Source: Desulfosarcina alkanivorans (GTDB lineage: Bacteria; Desulfobacterota; Desulfobacteria; Desulfobacterales; Desulfosarcinaceae). Taken from it: a stretch of 64,000 bases of DNA. Numbering within the stretch: position 1 is the stretch's first letter; each line of letters begins with the position of its first letter. The position numbers and the translations under genes were made by a program. Under the pieces are notes generated by a model. The model ran no database searches. It was not told the origin of the DNA and saw only the letters and a list, made by a program, of their open reading frames with translations. Shown one piece after another: positions 27,826-35,907 of the stretch. The DNA lies in assembly GCF_009688945.1 (NCBI RefSeq), contig NZ_AP021874.1, positions 868,001 to 932,000 of the forward strand. The letters are read 5' to 3'.

Positions 27826-27859
27826 AAAGCAGGGGCCTGCAATGGTCCCTGTTTCTTTT
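27826..27859 (+). terminator. Terminator of microprotein cassette A
   Basis: AAGCAGGGGCC (27827-27837) pairs with GGTCCCTGTTT (27844-27854), loop TGCAAT, followed by CTTTT. About 50 bases after the cassette's last stop codon. Confidence 0.75.
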
Positions 27860-28186
27860 CAGGGTCAGCGGATGCGTTTTTACGTTGCAGGTACTTCGGA
27901 TGGATAAGAATCGCCAACCCGCCGTCATTCCCGCTTCAAACCCCCGTCCCCGTTTATTTCCCCGGTTACCCTTTAATGTCCGTGCGCCGCTTCCTGACGG
28001 ATAAAGGCACCTCCTGTATGGTTTTTCCGCTGTGGGCTCAAGACCCGGATTGAAACGGCCGATATCGGTTCAACCCGGACCGGCCTGGGAACCTCCGTCT
28101 TGTGCAGCATGCGGCAGCGCACGGAAGGCCGTCCGGGGGGAAAAACCCCATTGTTGACGACAACAACCGGAACAGGGAATCTCAAT

Positions 28187-29173
28187 TTGAAGCCAATCAG
28201 CAGAGCCATTGTCCTGGCAGGCCTCATGGCCTGCTTCAGCACATTGTTTTTTTCGTCTGACGGCCTTGCGCAAGCGGTCACACCGGAAAAAACCGAAACG
28301 ATCGCACAGGCCCGGTCGACCGTCCTGTTGGAAGGACGCGTGTCAGCAGCCCACCTGACCGGGGAAGCCCGGGAATACGTATACGATGCGTCATGGGAGG
28401 GAGAAAAGGGAAGCGAGCTGATATGGCAGATAAAAAATGTCTATATGGTCGGCCTCGGGCTCACCGTTCAACCCTTCAAACGCCTGGCATTCAACGCTGA
28501 CGGGTGGTTCAACGTGAACGACGGCACGGGCGAAATGGACGATTACGACTGGTTCATCCGCCACGAGGACTGGACGCACTGGTCGCACAGTGCCCAGGTC
28601 GAACTCGACAAGGGCCGCATCCTGGATGTCAATGCGCAAATCACCCTCGCCGAACCGGGGGGATTCACCCTGGCCGCCATTGTCGGCTACCGGTATGACA
28701 ACTGGAAATGGACGGATTATGGCGACGGGGTCTTTATCTATTCAGTCAACGGTTTTCGGGATACCGTCGGCTATCTTCCGGGCGACGAACCGGGCATTTC
28801 CTACGAGCAGACGTACCAGACGCCTTACCTCGGCATCGGCATCAGCGGGCATTTCAACCGATTGACGCTGCAGGCCAGACTGACCGGAAGCACCCTGGTC
28901 AAAAATGAAGCCGTGGATCATCACTATCACCGGGATATGGTTTTTTACGACAGTTTTGAAAACGGCGATATGATCGCCCTGGACATCAGCGGCGCCTGCC
29001 AGTTGACGGACCATTGGGGGATCCGGCTGGGATATGCCTACCAGCGGTACTGCGAGACGACGGGCGACACCCGGGTCGTTTATGGTGATGGAACCACGGA
29101 GAGATATCTCAATGAGGCGGGGGCCGAACTCGAATACCACAATGTCTCGGTGTCTTTCCTCTATTCGTTTTAA
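28187..29173 (+). CDS. Omptin-family outer-membrane aspartyl protease
   Basis: 328 residues if translation starts at TTG 28187 (preceded by CAGGGAATCTC); an ATG 87 bases upstream (28100) gives a non-signal-like N-terminus. A signal peptide (about 1-29, ending GLAQA) is followed by a ten-strand barrel pattern. Catalytic residues fit OmpT: the pair Asp119-x-Asp121 in MDDYDW, and Asp244-x-His246 in VDHHYH. The block DGVFIYSVNGFRDTVGYLPG and the terminal FLYSF match omptins. These proteases cleave between basic residues of host peptides at the cell surface and require LPS. They are best known in Enterobacteriaceae, so this occurrence is notable. Confidence 0.88.
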   Translation: MKPISRAIVLAGLMACFSTLFFSSDGLAQAVTPEKTETIAQARSTVLLEGRVSAAHLTGEAREYVYDASWEGEKGSELIWQIKNVYMVGLGLTVQPFKRLAFNADGWFNVNDGTGEMDDYDWFIRHEDWTHWSHSAQVELDKGRILDVNAQITLAEPGGFTLAAIVGYRYDNWKWTDYGDGVFIYSVNGFRDTVGYLPGDEPGISYEQTYQTPYLGIGISGHFNRLTLQARLTGSTLVKNEAVDHHYHRDMVFYDSFENGDMIALDISGACQLTDHWGIRLGYAYQRYCETTGDTRVVYGDGTTERYLNEAGAELEYHNVSVSFLYSF

Positions 29174-29267
29174 TCCGCAGGGTCGTTGAACACCAGGGAC
29201 GCCTCCGGGACGCGACCCTGACCGCCGTCATGCCGGGGATGTGCGGTTGACCCTTCATACCGGCCGG

Positions 29268-30563
29268 TTATCCATCGTTGTGCGAACCCGTTTTCATTTC
29301 CAGAATGCGGTGGAAATCTTTGTACTCGCCGACCGCCTGCTGCTGGGCCGATTCCCGAATGGTGTTGAACCGGTCGAAATGTCTGAAAACCCTGGCGACC
29401 AGGGTTGCGTCCAGCTCGTCCCTGTCGCTCATGGACTGCAGGACCGCCATGGTGCCTTTCGTGTCCATCCCCTTGCGATAGGGCCTGTCTTCCGTCAGTG
29501 CCGTGAACACGTCGGCAACGGCCATGATCCTGGCGCCGAGGGGCAGATCGTCGCCGCCGAGTCCGAAAGGATATCCGGTGCCGTTGAGCCGTTCCTGGTG
29601 CAGCGAGCCCCATTGGTTGACCGGGCGCAGCGCTTCGAAGGGTTCCAGGGCCTGGTAGGTATGATACACGTGGGCGCGCATGATGAATTGTTCATTCTCG
29701 GTCAGCCGGCCGCGTTTTTCGATGATTTCCGACGGAATGGCCAGTTTGCCGAGGTCATGAAGATAACCGGCGATTTCGATCAGCCTGCGTTCACTTCTTG
29801 AAAATCCGGTCACCCTGGCCAGTTCGACGGCCACGGCGGCGACGCCACTGGAGTGCGTGGCCGTAAACTCACTTTTGAAATCGATCAGGCGGCACAGTAG
29901 TTTTGAAAATTCTACCAGATCCTGTGCTGACAATTCCCTTGCCGGGAAGGGGACCGTTCTCTTGAGGACGGTCTCCATGGGGTCGGATGCCGCATCCAGC
30001 CAGACGTACGCCCGGTGTTTCATGGCCATCAGGGCGTCGACATGCTCGGGGACGAAGACCTCGCCGCTTCGTCTGGAAATGGACGCGCAGATGTCGCCAA
30101 CCTGGGCCAGGACCGGTTCACGCCCGGAAATCAGGACCGCCACGCGATCCGCCAGGTGGAGAAGGTGGCTGCCGGCGGGCACCTGCACACCATCCTGGAA
30201 GGCGCCGCCGCCGTTTTTCCACGGGAGGTGATGAAATTTGATCAGCCCGGCGATGGATGCAAACGGCTCGAACGGCTCGAGGATAAGACAGCCGGCCATG
30301 GCGTGCTCTCCGGGCCGGGCATCCTCGAACGCCAGCAGGTCCAGCCGTTCCTGTAACGAAAAGGCGCCGATATCATGAAGCAATCCGGCAATACAGATAT
30401 CGAATTTGTCTTCATCCGGCAATGCCAGCGCATCCGCCAGCCGATAGGCCCAATAGGCAACCTGCATATGGTGCTGGCCAACGGCTGCATTCATCAAATC
30501 AACGACCTTGGCGATGGACATCGCCAGATCGGCAAGGTTCACGCGAAGTCTCTGGTTAAACAT
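29268..30563 (-). CDS. Tandem HD / HD-GYP domain protein, possible c-di-GMP phosphodiesterase
   Basis: 431 residues. The first HD domain (about 35-190) has LLHDIGAF and FHHLPWKNGGG; the second (about 235-400) has GYLHDLGKLAIP and the GYP motif LHQERLNGTGYPFGL, the arrangement of HD-GYP c-di-GMP phosphodiesterases. In the canonical motif the residues before ER are HH; here the second is Gln (HQE), so a metal ligand may be lost and activity could be altered. No receiver or membrane segment. It lies convergent with the omptin gene and divergent from microprotein cassette B. Confidence 0.85.
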   Translation of the reverse strand: MFNQRLRVNLADLAMSIAKVVDLMNAAVGQHHMQVAYWAYRLADALALPDEDKFDICIAGLLHDIGAFSLQERLDLLAFEDARPGEHAMAGCLILEPFEPFASIAGLIKFHHLPWKNGGGAFQDGVQVPAGSHLLHLADRVAVLISGREPVLAQVGDICASISRRSGEVFVPEHVDALMAMKHRAYVWLDAASDPMETVLKRTVPFPARELSAQDLVEFSKLLCRLIDFKSEFTATHSSGVAAVAVELARVTGFSRSERRLIEIAGYLHDLGKLAIPSEIIEKRGRLTENEQFIMRAHVYHTYQALEPFEALRPVNQWGSLHQERLNGTGYPFGLGGDDLPLGARIMAVADVFTALTEDRPYRKGMDTKGTMAVLQSMSDRDELDATLVARVFRHFDRFNTIRESAQQQAVGEYKDFHRILEMKTGSHNDG

Positions 30564-30768
30564 GGGCCCTCAATCCGGAATCATCCGTTTCCCAAAAAGT
30601 ATAGAAATGTTCCCCGGTTCCGTCAACACAAGAACCGGTGATGCCCTTCGGCGACGAGAATCTTTGCCGGAATTTTCAGTCACTATCCTGGCGACACCCT
30701 CGACCCGGCGATCCGGCATCCCGGGCGCCGGCATCAGTCAGGATGGGCAGTCCGGATATTCCATCCAC

Positions 30769-30815
30769 TGGTAGCTTCTGCCTGCCATCAGCCGATCAAC
30801 CGCCTCTCATTGCAC
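30769..30815 (+). promoter_or_regulatory. Conserved 47-bp box, copy B
   Basis: Same element as at 27271 and 35429, gapless alignment. Ends 77 bases before the ATG of copy B. The CCGATCAACCG core and CTCATTGC end are kept (copy B has CTCTCATTGC where the others have CTCACATTGC). Confidence 0.75.
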
Positions 30816-30892
30816 CCATCCGCAGATGCTGTATGTTCCGTACAGATAAACGAAACAATCAATCAGCATCAAACCGGCCCGGAGGCGATGCC

Positions 30893-31027
30893 ATGGCCGA
30901 AAATAAAACCCAGGATTACTTTGACGGCAACAGTGATGGGCACGTTGACACCCGCGAAGCCAATTTTCAGTGCGAGAACCCGGACAGGCATCTGGGCTGC
31001 GACCCGGGCATCGATGTGATGGGTTAA
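30893..31027 (+). CDS. 44-residue acidic microprotein, copy B (canonical EF-hand loop)
   Basis: Paralogue of the products at 27389 and 35557; same length and no gaps. Residues 11-22, DGNSDGHVDTRE, match the full EF-hand loop consensus D-x-N-x-D-G-x-V-D-x-x-E, the arrangement of Ca2+ ligands in calmodulin and dockerins. Then CENPDRHLGCDPGIDVMG with the invariant Cys27/Cys36. Ribosome-binding site CCGGAGGCGATGCC. A single loop without flanking helices would bind Ca2+ weakly on its own, so dimerisation or another metal is possible. Function unknown. Confidence 0.8.
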   Translation: MAENKTQDYFDGNSDGHVDTREANFQCENPDRHLGCDPGIDVMG

Positions 31028-31046
31028 TCGAAAGAAAGGTGCCCCC

Positions 31047-31169
31047 ATGACAGAAGTTCTGCTGACCCTTTTCATACTTGGCTGTTACATCAACAGTTGC
31101 ACCGCTGGACGGCCATCACCGGCTGCCTGTAAAAATCCAGGGCATGATCGACGGCAGCGCTTCGAATAA
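31047..31169 (+). CDS. 40-residue putative membrane peptide following microprotein copy B
   Basis: Starts 19 bases after the 44-residue gene, with GAAAGAAAGGTGCCCCC upstream. Residues 3-16 are hydrophobic (EVLLTLFILGCYIN), followed by SCTAG. The homologue after copy C (35710) shares LLTLFILG-x-x-INSC-x-AG, and the nucleotide sequence around both is alike, which argues that this is a real gene. The tail beyond residue 28 (KNPGHDRRQRFE) arises because the stop used by copy C is absent here. A lipid-modified or single-span membrane peptide is possible; function unknown. Confidence 0.6.
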   Translation: MTEVLLTLFILGCYINSCTAGRPSPAACKNPGHDRRQRFE

Positions 31170-31203
31170 ATGGCCAGTCGATTGATCTAAAGAGCAGGGT
31201 ATC

Positions 31204-31235
31204 AGGCAGAGCCGCTAACGGGGCTCTGCCTTTTT
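31204..31235 (+). terminator. Terminator of microprotein cassette B
   Basis: AGGCAGAGCC / GGCTCTGCCT stem with a GCTAACGG loop and five T. Nearly identical to the terminator of cassette C (35876), showing that the two cassettes were duplicated as units. Confidence 0.9.
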
Positions 31236-31458
31236 GGGTTGTGGCGGACGGGTCTGCCATCCGGTGCATGTCCATGCCCCGGAGTTCGTTTCCGGGGTTC
31301 GTTTCCGGGGTGACGGAGCTTGCAAAAAGGGGCCGACGCACCCAAACCTGAGTCGCGCGCTTCCCGTTTTCACAGATGACCCAAACCTCCTGTTCTCATG
31401 GAACCGTGTCTGAACTCGATGACAAAAATCTGACCCCCTTACCGGTAAAGGAGCCCGT

Positions 31459-32832
31459 ATGATTGACCTATTGGAAAAAATCGACAGTTTTGTCTGGGGA
31501 CTCCCGACGATTGTTCTGCTGGTGGGTACGGGGGTTTTTATCACCGGGTTGCTGAAAGTGATCCAGTTCCGCCACTTTGCCTATGCCTGGAAACTGATAT
31601 CCGGCAAATACGACAACCCGGAGGATGAAGGGGAGGTCACCCATTTCCAGGCCCTGTCAACGGCCCTTTCCGCCACCATCGGCACCGGTAATATTGCCGG
31701 GGTCGGAACGGCCGTGGCCATCGGGGGCCCGGGGGCCATTTTCTGGATGTGGGTCACCGCCATTTTCGGTATGGGACTCAAGTACGCGGAATGCCTTTTA
31801 TCGCTGAACTTCAGAAAAGTTCATTCCGACGGCACCACCGGCGGCGGCCCCATGTACTACCTGGAACATGGCCTGGGTCAAAAATGGCTGGGGGTGACCT
31901 TTGCCGTGTTTGCCGCCATTGCTTCGTTTGGCATCGGCAACATGGTTCAGGCCAACTCCGTGGCCGAACCCCTGCTGGACACCTTCGGCGTGCCCAAACT
32001 CGTTACCGGGCTCGTCATTGCGGTGCTGTGCTTTGCCGTTATCGTGGGCGGCGTCAAACGCATTGGTGCCGTTTCAAGCAAAGTGGTTCCGGCCATGGCG
32101 GTATTTTATATCGTCGGCGCCCTGCTGGTCATTTTCTCTCACCTGGGCCAAGTGCCGGCCGCCTTTGCCCGGATCTTCCACGATGCCTTTTCCGGAACCG
32201 CTGCCACCGGCGGATTTGTCGGCGCCGGCGTGGCCCAGGCCATCCGCTTCGGTGTGGCCCGGGGGGTCTTTTCCAACGAAGCCGGCCTGGGGTCGGCACC
32301 GATTGCCCATGGGGCGGCCCAGACCCAGGAACCGGTCCGGGAAGGGCTGGTCGCCATGCTGGGGCCGTTTATCGACACCCTGGTCATCTGTACCATGACC
32401 GGCCTGGTGATCATTCTGACCGGTGCCTTCACGCTGACCGGTGCCGACGGCACCGGCCTGACCGGCGCGGTACTGACCAAAACCGCTTTTCAGAACGGAA
32501 TGCCCTTTGCGGGCGGCCAGTATATCGTCACCATCGGCATCATCTTTTTTGCTTTTTCGACGGTCATCGGCTGGTCTTACTACGGGGATCGCTGTATCGA
32601 CTACCTGTTCGGCCAGAAAGCGGTGCTGCCCTACCGCATCATCTACTGCCTGATCATACCGGTGGGCGCCACCATCAAGCTGTCCCTGGTCTGGACCATA
32701 TCGGATATTTTCAACGCCCTCATGGCCTGGCCCAACCTGGTCGGCCTGATCTTCCTGAGTCCGGTGGTCGTTAAAATGACCAGAGAATATTTTGCCGACC
32801 CCAAACGCGTGAACCCGTTCGGCAACCACTGA
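31459..32832 (+). CDS. Na+:alanine/glycine symporter (AGCS family)
   Basis: 457 residues after GTAAAGGAGCCCGT. Multi-spanning inner-membrane protein with the AGCS hallmarks: THFQALSTALSATIGTGNIAGVGTAVAIGGPGAIFWMW (helices 1-3 region), GGGPMYYLEHGLG, and RGVFSNEAGLGSAPIAHGAA, the family signature that forms part of the substrate site. It imports alanine or glycine with Na+. No glycine-riboswitch-like sequence was seen in the 223 bases upstream. Monocistronic, with a terminator about 330 bases downstream. Confidence 0.93.
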   Translation: MIDLLEKIDSFVWGLPTIVLLVGTGVFITGLLKVIQFRHFAYAWKLISGKYDNPEDEGEVTHFQALSTALSATIGTGNIAGVGTAVAIGGPGAIFWMWVTAIFGMGLKYAECLLSLNFRKVHSDGTTGGGPMYYLEHGLGQKWLGVTFAVFAAIASFGIGNMVQANSVAEPLLDTFGVPKLVTGLVIAVLCFAVIVGGVKRIGAVSSKVVPAMAVFYIVGALLVIFSHLGQVPAAFARIFHDAFSGTAATGGFVGAGVAQAIRFGVARGVFSNEAGLGSAPIAHGAAQTQEPVREGLVAMLGPFIDTLVICTMTGLVIILTGAFTLTGADGTGLTGAVLTKTAFQNGMPFAGGQYIVTIGIIFFAFSTVIGWSYYGDRCIDYLFGQKAVLPYRIIYCLIIPVGATIKLSLVWTISDIFNALMAWPNLVGLIFLSPVVVKMTREYFADPKRVNPFGNH

Positions 32833-33165
32833 CATATAACAGAGCGTCCGTCCAGAAACAGGCAAACCGGCCATTTATGGATGGACACGACCGGGGATGG
32901 AAAAGTCCTGCTGTCCCACGGCGGCAGGTGGGCTTTGAAGGGGACTCCCGTTCCAACCGCTACAACGGCTACCGGGGATTTCCCGAACGGTTGACCGGCA
33001 TACCGGCACCCCCCTCCGTATCCTGGAAAGATGCCGGCCTGCCCATGAAAACCCGCATCGATCCTGTTCCATAATGACGAATACTGCAGCTTCCTGAAAA
33101 CAATAAGGCGCCGGGAGAGGTGAACGGGTGGCAAACACCGGCCACCCCAGTTGAATACATATTAG
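32833..33165. other. Intergenic region after the AGCS gene
   Basis: About 330 bases with GC-rich sequence and no supported gene; overlapping open frames on both strands have no ribosome-binding sites. Confidence 0.45.
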
Positions 33166-33202
33166 AAAAAAGGCAGCGCCGCCGACGGGGCGATGCCTTT
33201 TT
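33166..33202 (+). terminator. Probable terminator between the AGCS gene and the AOR gene
   Basis: AAAAGGCA pairs with TGCCTTTT, with an inner GCGCC/GGCGA partial stem; T-run at the end. Symmetric enough to act in both directions. Confidence 0.7.
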
Positions 33203-33389
33203 AAGGCGGCGTCGCGGTGCATCGGGCCACCCGCGCGCCGTCAGCATCCGGTTGGTCTTCACAGGCCGGGCATCCCTGCAAGGGGCAGGGCAGCCCCAAA
33301 TTTGACACCGTGATCCGGCCTGAAGTACCTTCGGGGTATGGGGGAACCGGCCGTGGGGACTGCCCACGCAGGCCGTGTCCGGGATGACC

Positions 33390-33416
33390 GGCGCATCGGG
33401 ATGCGCCCCATTTTTT
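33390..33416 (+). other. Hairpin with T-run just upstream of the aldehyde:ferredoxin oxidoreductase gene
   Basis: GGCGCATC / GATGCGCC with a GG loop, then CCA and six T, 47 bases before the start codon at 33463. Its position recalls a leader terminator, and the 90 bases before it also contain self-complementary GC-rich segments. No match to the molybdenum/tungsten cofactor RNA motif could be recognised by eye. Confidence 0.45.
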
Positions 33417-33462
33417 AACGTTATCCTTCCGGGAGGTGAATGTCGGCATGGGAGGCGAGCTG

Positions 33463-35400
33463 ATGACCGGGTGGTGCGGAACCGTTCTGGATGTCAACCT
33501 GACAACCGGGTGCATCACCCGTTGCCGGCTGGACAGGGACCTGGCGCGTCTTTTTCTGGGAGGGCGCGGGCTGAATGCCTGGACCCTGTTTGACCGGGTG
33601 CCGCCGGGTGCCGATCCCCTGGGGCCTGAAAACGTGCTCTGCCTGGCCCCCGGAACCCTGACGGCAACCTTGCTGTGCCTGTCCAGCCGCCTGCATGTCT
33701 CCACCCTGTCACCCTACAGCGGCATTCTGGGGGACGGCAACGCGGGAGGGGCATTTGCCCATACCCTGAAACGGGCAGGGTACGACCAGATCGTCGTCAG
33801 CGGTCGGGCCGAGGCACCGGTTTACCTGTGGATCGAGGACGACCGGGCGGCACTGCTGCCGGCCGACGACCTGTGGGGCACCAGTGTGTGGGACGCCACG
33901 GACCGTCTGACCGATCGCCACGGCAACCGCACCAGTGTGGCCTGCATCGGCCAGGCCGGGGAAAATTTGGTGCGCCAGGCCTCCACCATGGTGGACAAAT
34001 ACGCCTCGGCGGCCCGCGGCAGCGGCGCCGTCTGGGGCAGCAAACGGCTGAAAGCCATCGTGGTGCACGGCAGCCGGCCGGTAACCCTTCATGACCGGGA
34101 CCGGTTTGTGTCCCTTGCCCGGGCCGACCGCAAATACCTGGCCACCGATTCGGTGCAGCAGGAGGTGGCCGCCGTATACGGCTCCCATTACGGAATGACC
34201 CACTGGTTTCCGGGCTACCGCCATTTCCAATCGGAACTGCCGGCCGACGCCGTCCCCCGTGCCCTGCGTCCCGAGGCGTGGAAACAATACGAGGTGGGCC
34301 GCTCGGGCTGCCGGAGCTGTCACATCAAATGCAAGAACATCTATGAAATCCCCGGGGGACGCAGAAAAGGGGAACGCGGCGAGGCCCTCGAATACGAGGC
34401 CATTTACTGCCTGGGCACCAACTGCGGCATCGAAGATCCCGTGGCCATCATGGAAATGGAAAACCTGGCGGACCTTTACGGCATCGATGTCATCGCGCTG
34501 GGCAACACCATCGCCCTGGCCAAGGACCTGTACCACCGGGGGATCATTACCGATGCCCTCACCGACGGCCTGCCGCTGGCCTGGGAAAATGCAGACGCCC
34601 AGGTTGAATTGATACACAAAACGGTGTTGCGCCAGGGATTCGGCAACCTGATCGCCGAGGGACTCTACAGCCTGGCCAGGCACATCGGCCGCGGCGCCAT
34701 GGACTATTGCTATCACGTCAAAGGGCTCAGCCGCGGCCCCCACCCGCCCGGGTTCTATGCCCTGGCCCACGCCGTTTCCAGCCGCGGGGCGGATCACCTG
34801 CGGGGACGGAGCTGGAGTGTGGGCGACAACTCGCCGGAGGAAATCCTCACCACCCTGGTCGATCGGCGCATCCTGACGGACGATCCGGTGCATTCCATCA
34901 CGGCCGGCCAGCGGGCCACCGCGATCGCCGACGCCATCGGCCGGTGCAAGGGGGCCGTCAACTCGTGGGTCTGCGCGGTGCCCCTGATCTGGAAATCAGC
35001 GCTTTGGGACGGGCTGGCGGAACTGCTTGAGGCGGCCACCGGCATCGATTTCAAGCGGGAGGACATCGTCGACACGGCCGATCGCATCCAGGCCGTGGAG
35101 CGGGCCTTCAACGTCCGGCAGGGCATCACCATCGCGCACGACGGGCTGCCCCAGAAACCCGAGGTAAAAGAGAGCCCCGAAGGTGAAAAACAGCGCGAGG
35201 CCCATTTCCGCATGCTGCGTCGCTACTACCGGCGGCATGGCTATGACCCCGATACCGGCATTCCCCTGACGGAAACCCTGGAGAGACTGAAGATTCCCGA
35301 TGTCGGCACCCGAATCGCCGCCGACGGTCCCTACCCACCGTGGGATGGCCCGCCGCTTTGGGATCTGGACGCCTATCCCCGTGGGGGAACGCGGGTGTAG
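33463..35400 (+). CDS. Tungsten-containing aldehyde:ferredoxin oxidoreductase
   Basis: 645 residues from ATG 33463, chosen because GGGAGGCGAGCTG precedes it and the family begins M-x-GW-x-G; an in-frame ATG at 33436 would add nine residues. Oxidises aldehydes to carboxylates with ferredoxin, using a bis-pyranopterin tungsten cofactor and one [4Fe-4S] cluster. Visible: N-terminal VLDVNLTTG, LFLGGRGLNAW, GDGNAGGAFAHTLKRAGYD, and the cluster Cys motif CRSCHIKC (about residue 285-292), with a later Cys in NSWVCAV as the likely fourth ligand. Length fits the family. No dedicated ferredoxin or tungstate transporter adjacent. Confidence 0.93.
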   Translation: MTGWCGTVLDVNLTTGCITRCRLDRDLARLFLGGRGLNAWTLFDRVPPGADPLGPENVLCLAPGTLTATLLCLSSRLHVSTLSPYSGILGDGNAGGAFAHTLKRAGYDQIVVSGRAEAPVYLWIEDDRAALLPADDLWGTSVWDATDRLTDRHGNRTSVACIGQAGENLVRQASTMVDKYASAARGSGAVWGSKRLKAIVVHGSRPVTLHDRDRFVSLARADRKYLATDSVQQEVAAVYGSHYGMTHWFPGYRHFQSELPADAVPRALRPEAWKQYEVGRSGCRSCHIKCKNIYEIPGGRRKGERGEALEYEAIYCLGTNCGIEDPVAIMEMENLADLYGIDVIALGNTIALAKDLYHRGIITDALTDGLPLAWENADAQVELIHKTVLRQGFGNLIAEGLYSLARHIGRGAMDYCYHVKGLSRGPHPPGFYALAHAVSSRGADHLRGRSWSVGDNSPEEILTTLVDRRILTDDPVHSITAGQRATAIADAIGRCKGAVNSWVCAVPLIWKSALWDGLAELLEAATGIDFKREDIVDTADRIQAVERAFNVRQGITIAHDGLPQKPEVKESPEGEKQREAHFRMLRRYYRRHGYDPDTGIPLTETLERLKIPDVGTRIAADGPYPPWDGPPLWDLDAYPRGGTRV

Positions 35401-35428
35401 GGCGTTGACGATGCCCCATGCACCTTAT

Positions 35429-35475
35429 TGGTAGTTTTCACCTGCCACCATCCGATCAACCGGCTCACATTGCCT
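35429..35475 (+). promoter_or_regulatory. Conserved 47-bp box, copy C
   Basis: Third copy of the element at 27271 and 30769; begins 28 bases after the AOR stop codon and ends 81 bases before the ATG of copy C. Contains CCG-ATCAAC-CGG as an inverted repeat and CTCACATTGCC. Confidence 0.75.
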
Positions 35476-35556
35476 GATTCCGGCCCTGCTTTATCTTATA
35501 CTCAGGTCAGACAGAACGCTGGCCCATTCAAATAAAACAATCAGAGAGGTGATATC

Positions 35557-35691
35557 ATGAGCGAAAATAAAGTGCAGGACTACAGCGACGACAGAAACGA
35601 AGGCCACGTGGACACCCGCGAAGCCAATTTCGAGTGTGAAAACAAAGACAAGCACCTGGGTTGCGATCCGGGAATCGATGTTGCAGGCTAA
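35557..35691 (+). CDS. 44-residue acidic microprotein, copy C
   Basis: Paralogue of the proteins at 27389 and 30893 (33 of 44 residues identical to copy B). GAGAGGTGATATC precedes ATG. EF-hand-like loop at residues 11-22 is DDRNEGHVDTRE, with Glu at position 5 and Arg at position 3, so less canonical than copy B. The HVDTREANF and HLGCDPG blocks are invariant across copies, as are Cys27 and Cys36. Conservation at protein level with changes at codon third positions supports real translation. Function unknown. Confidence 0.8.
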   Translation: MSENKVQDYSDDRNEGHVDTREANFECENKDKHLGCDPGIDVAG

Positions 35692-35709
35692 CTGAAAGGA
35701 CGGTGCCCC

Positions 35710-35805
35710 ATGATAGGAATTTTGTTGACGCTTTTCATCCTTGGCTACTTCATCAACAGCTGCATAGCCGGTTGGTCGTCATCAGATGCTTCCTGCAAAA
35801 TTTAG
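35710..35805 (+). CDS. 31-residue putative membrane peptide following microprotein copy C
   Basis: Homologue of the peptide at 31047: MIGILLTLFILGYFINSC then AGWSSSDASCKI. Starts 18 bases after the microprotein stop, with GAAAGGACGGTGCCCC upstream (also conserved). One hydrophobic stretch of about 16 residues, enough for a single short membrane span; Cys18 and Cys29. No family recognised. Confidence 0.6.
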   Translation: MIGILLTLFILGYFINSCIAGWSSSDASCKI

Positions 35806-35875
35806 GGCATGATTGACGGCAGAGCTTCGAATTAACAGGCATATATATTTGTCCGCCTGACCGGGCGGCAGTCAG

Positions 35876-35907
35876 GGCAGAGCCTCTAACGGGGCTCTGC
35901 CTTTTTT
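35876..35907 (+). terminator. Terminator of microprotein cassette C
   Basis: GGCAGAGCC / GGCTCTGCC stem, TCTAACG loop, six T; almost identical to the one at 31204. Confidence 0.9.

Noticed and set aside
31236..31458. Glycine riboswitch upstream of the AGCS symporter
   Set aside because: Common for this gene family, but none of the conserved aptamer segments could be found.
31749..32774. 341-codon plus-strand frame inside the AGCS symporter gene
   Set aside because: Arg/His-rich out-of-frame translation of a conserved membrane protein gene.
33709..34893. 394-codon minus-strand frame in the AOR gene
   Set aside because: Shadow of a conserved enzyme, no own start signal.
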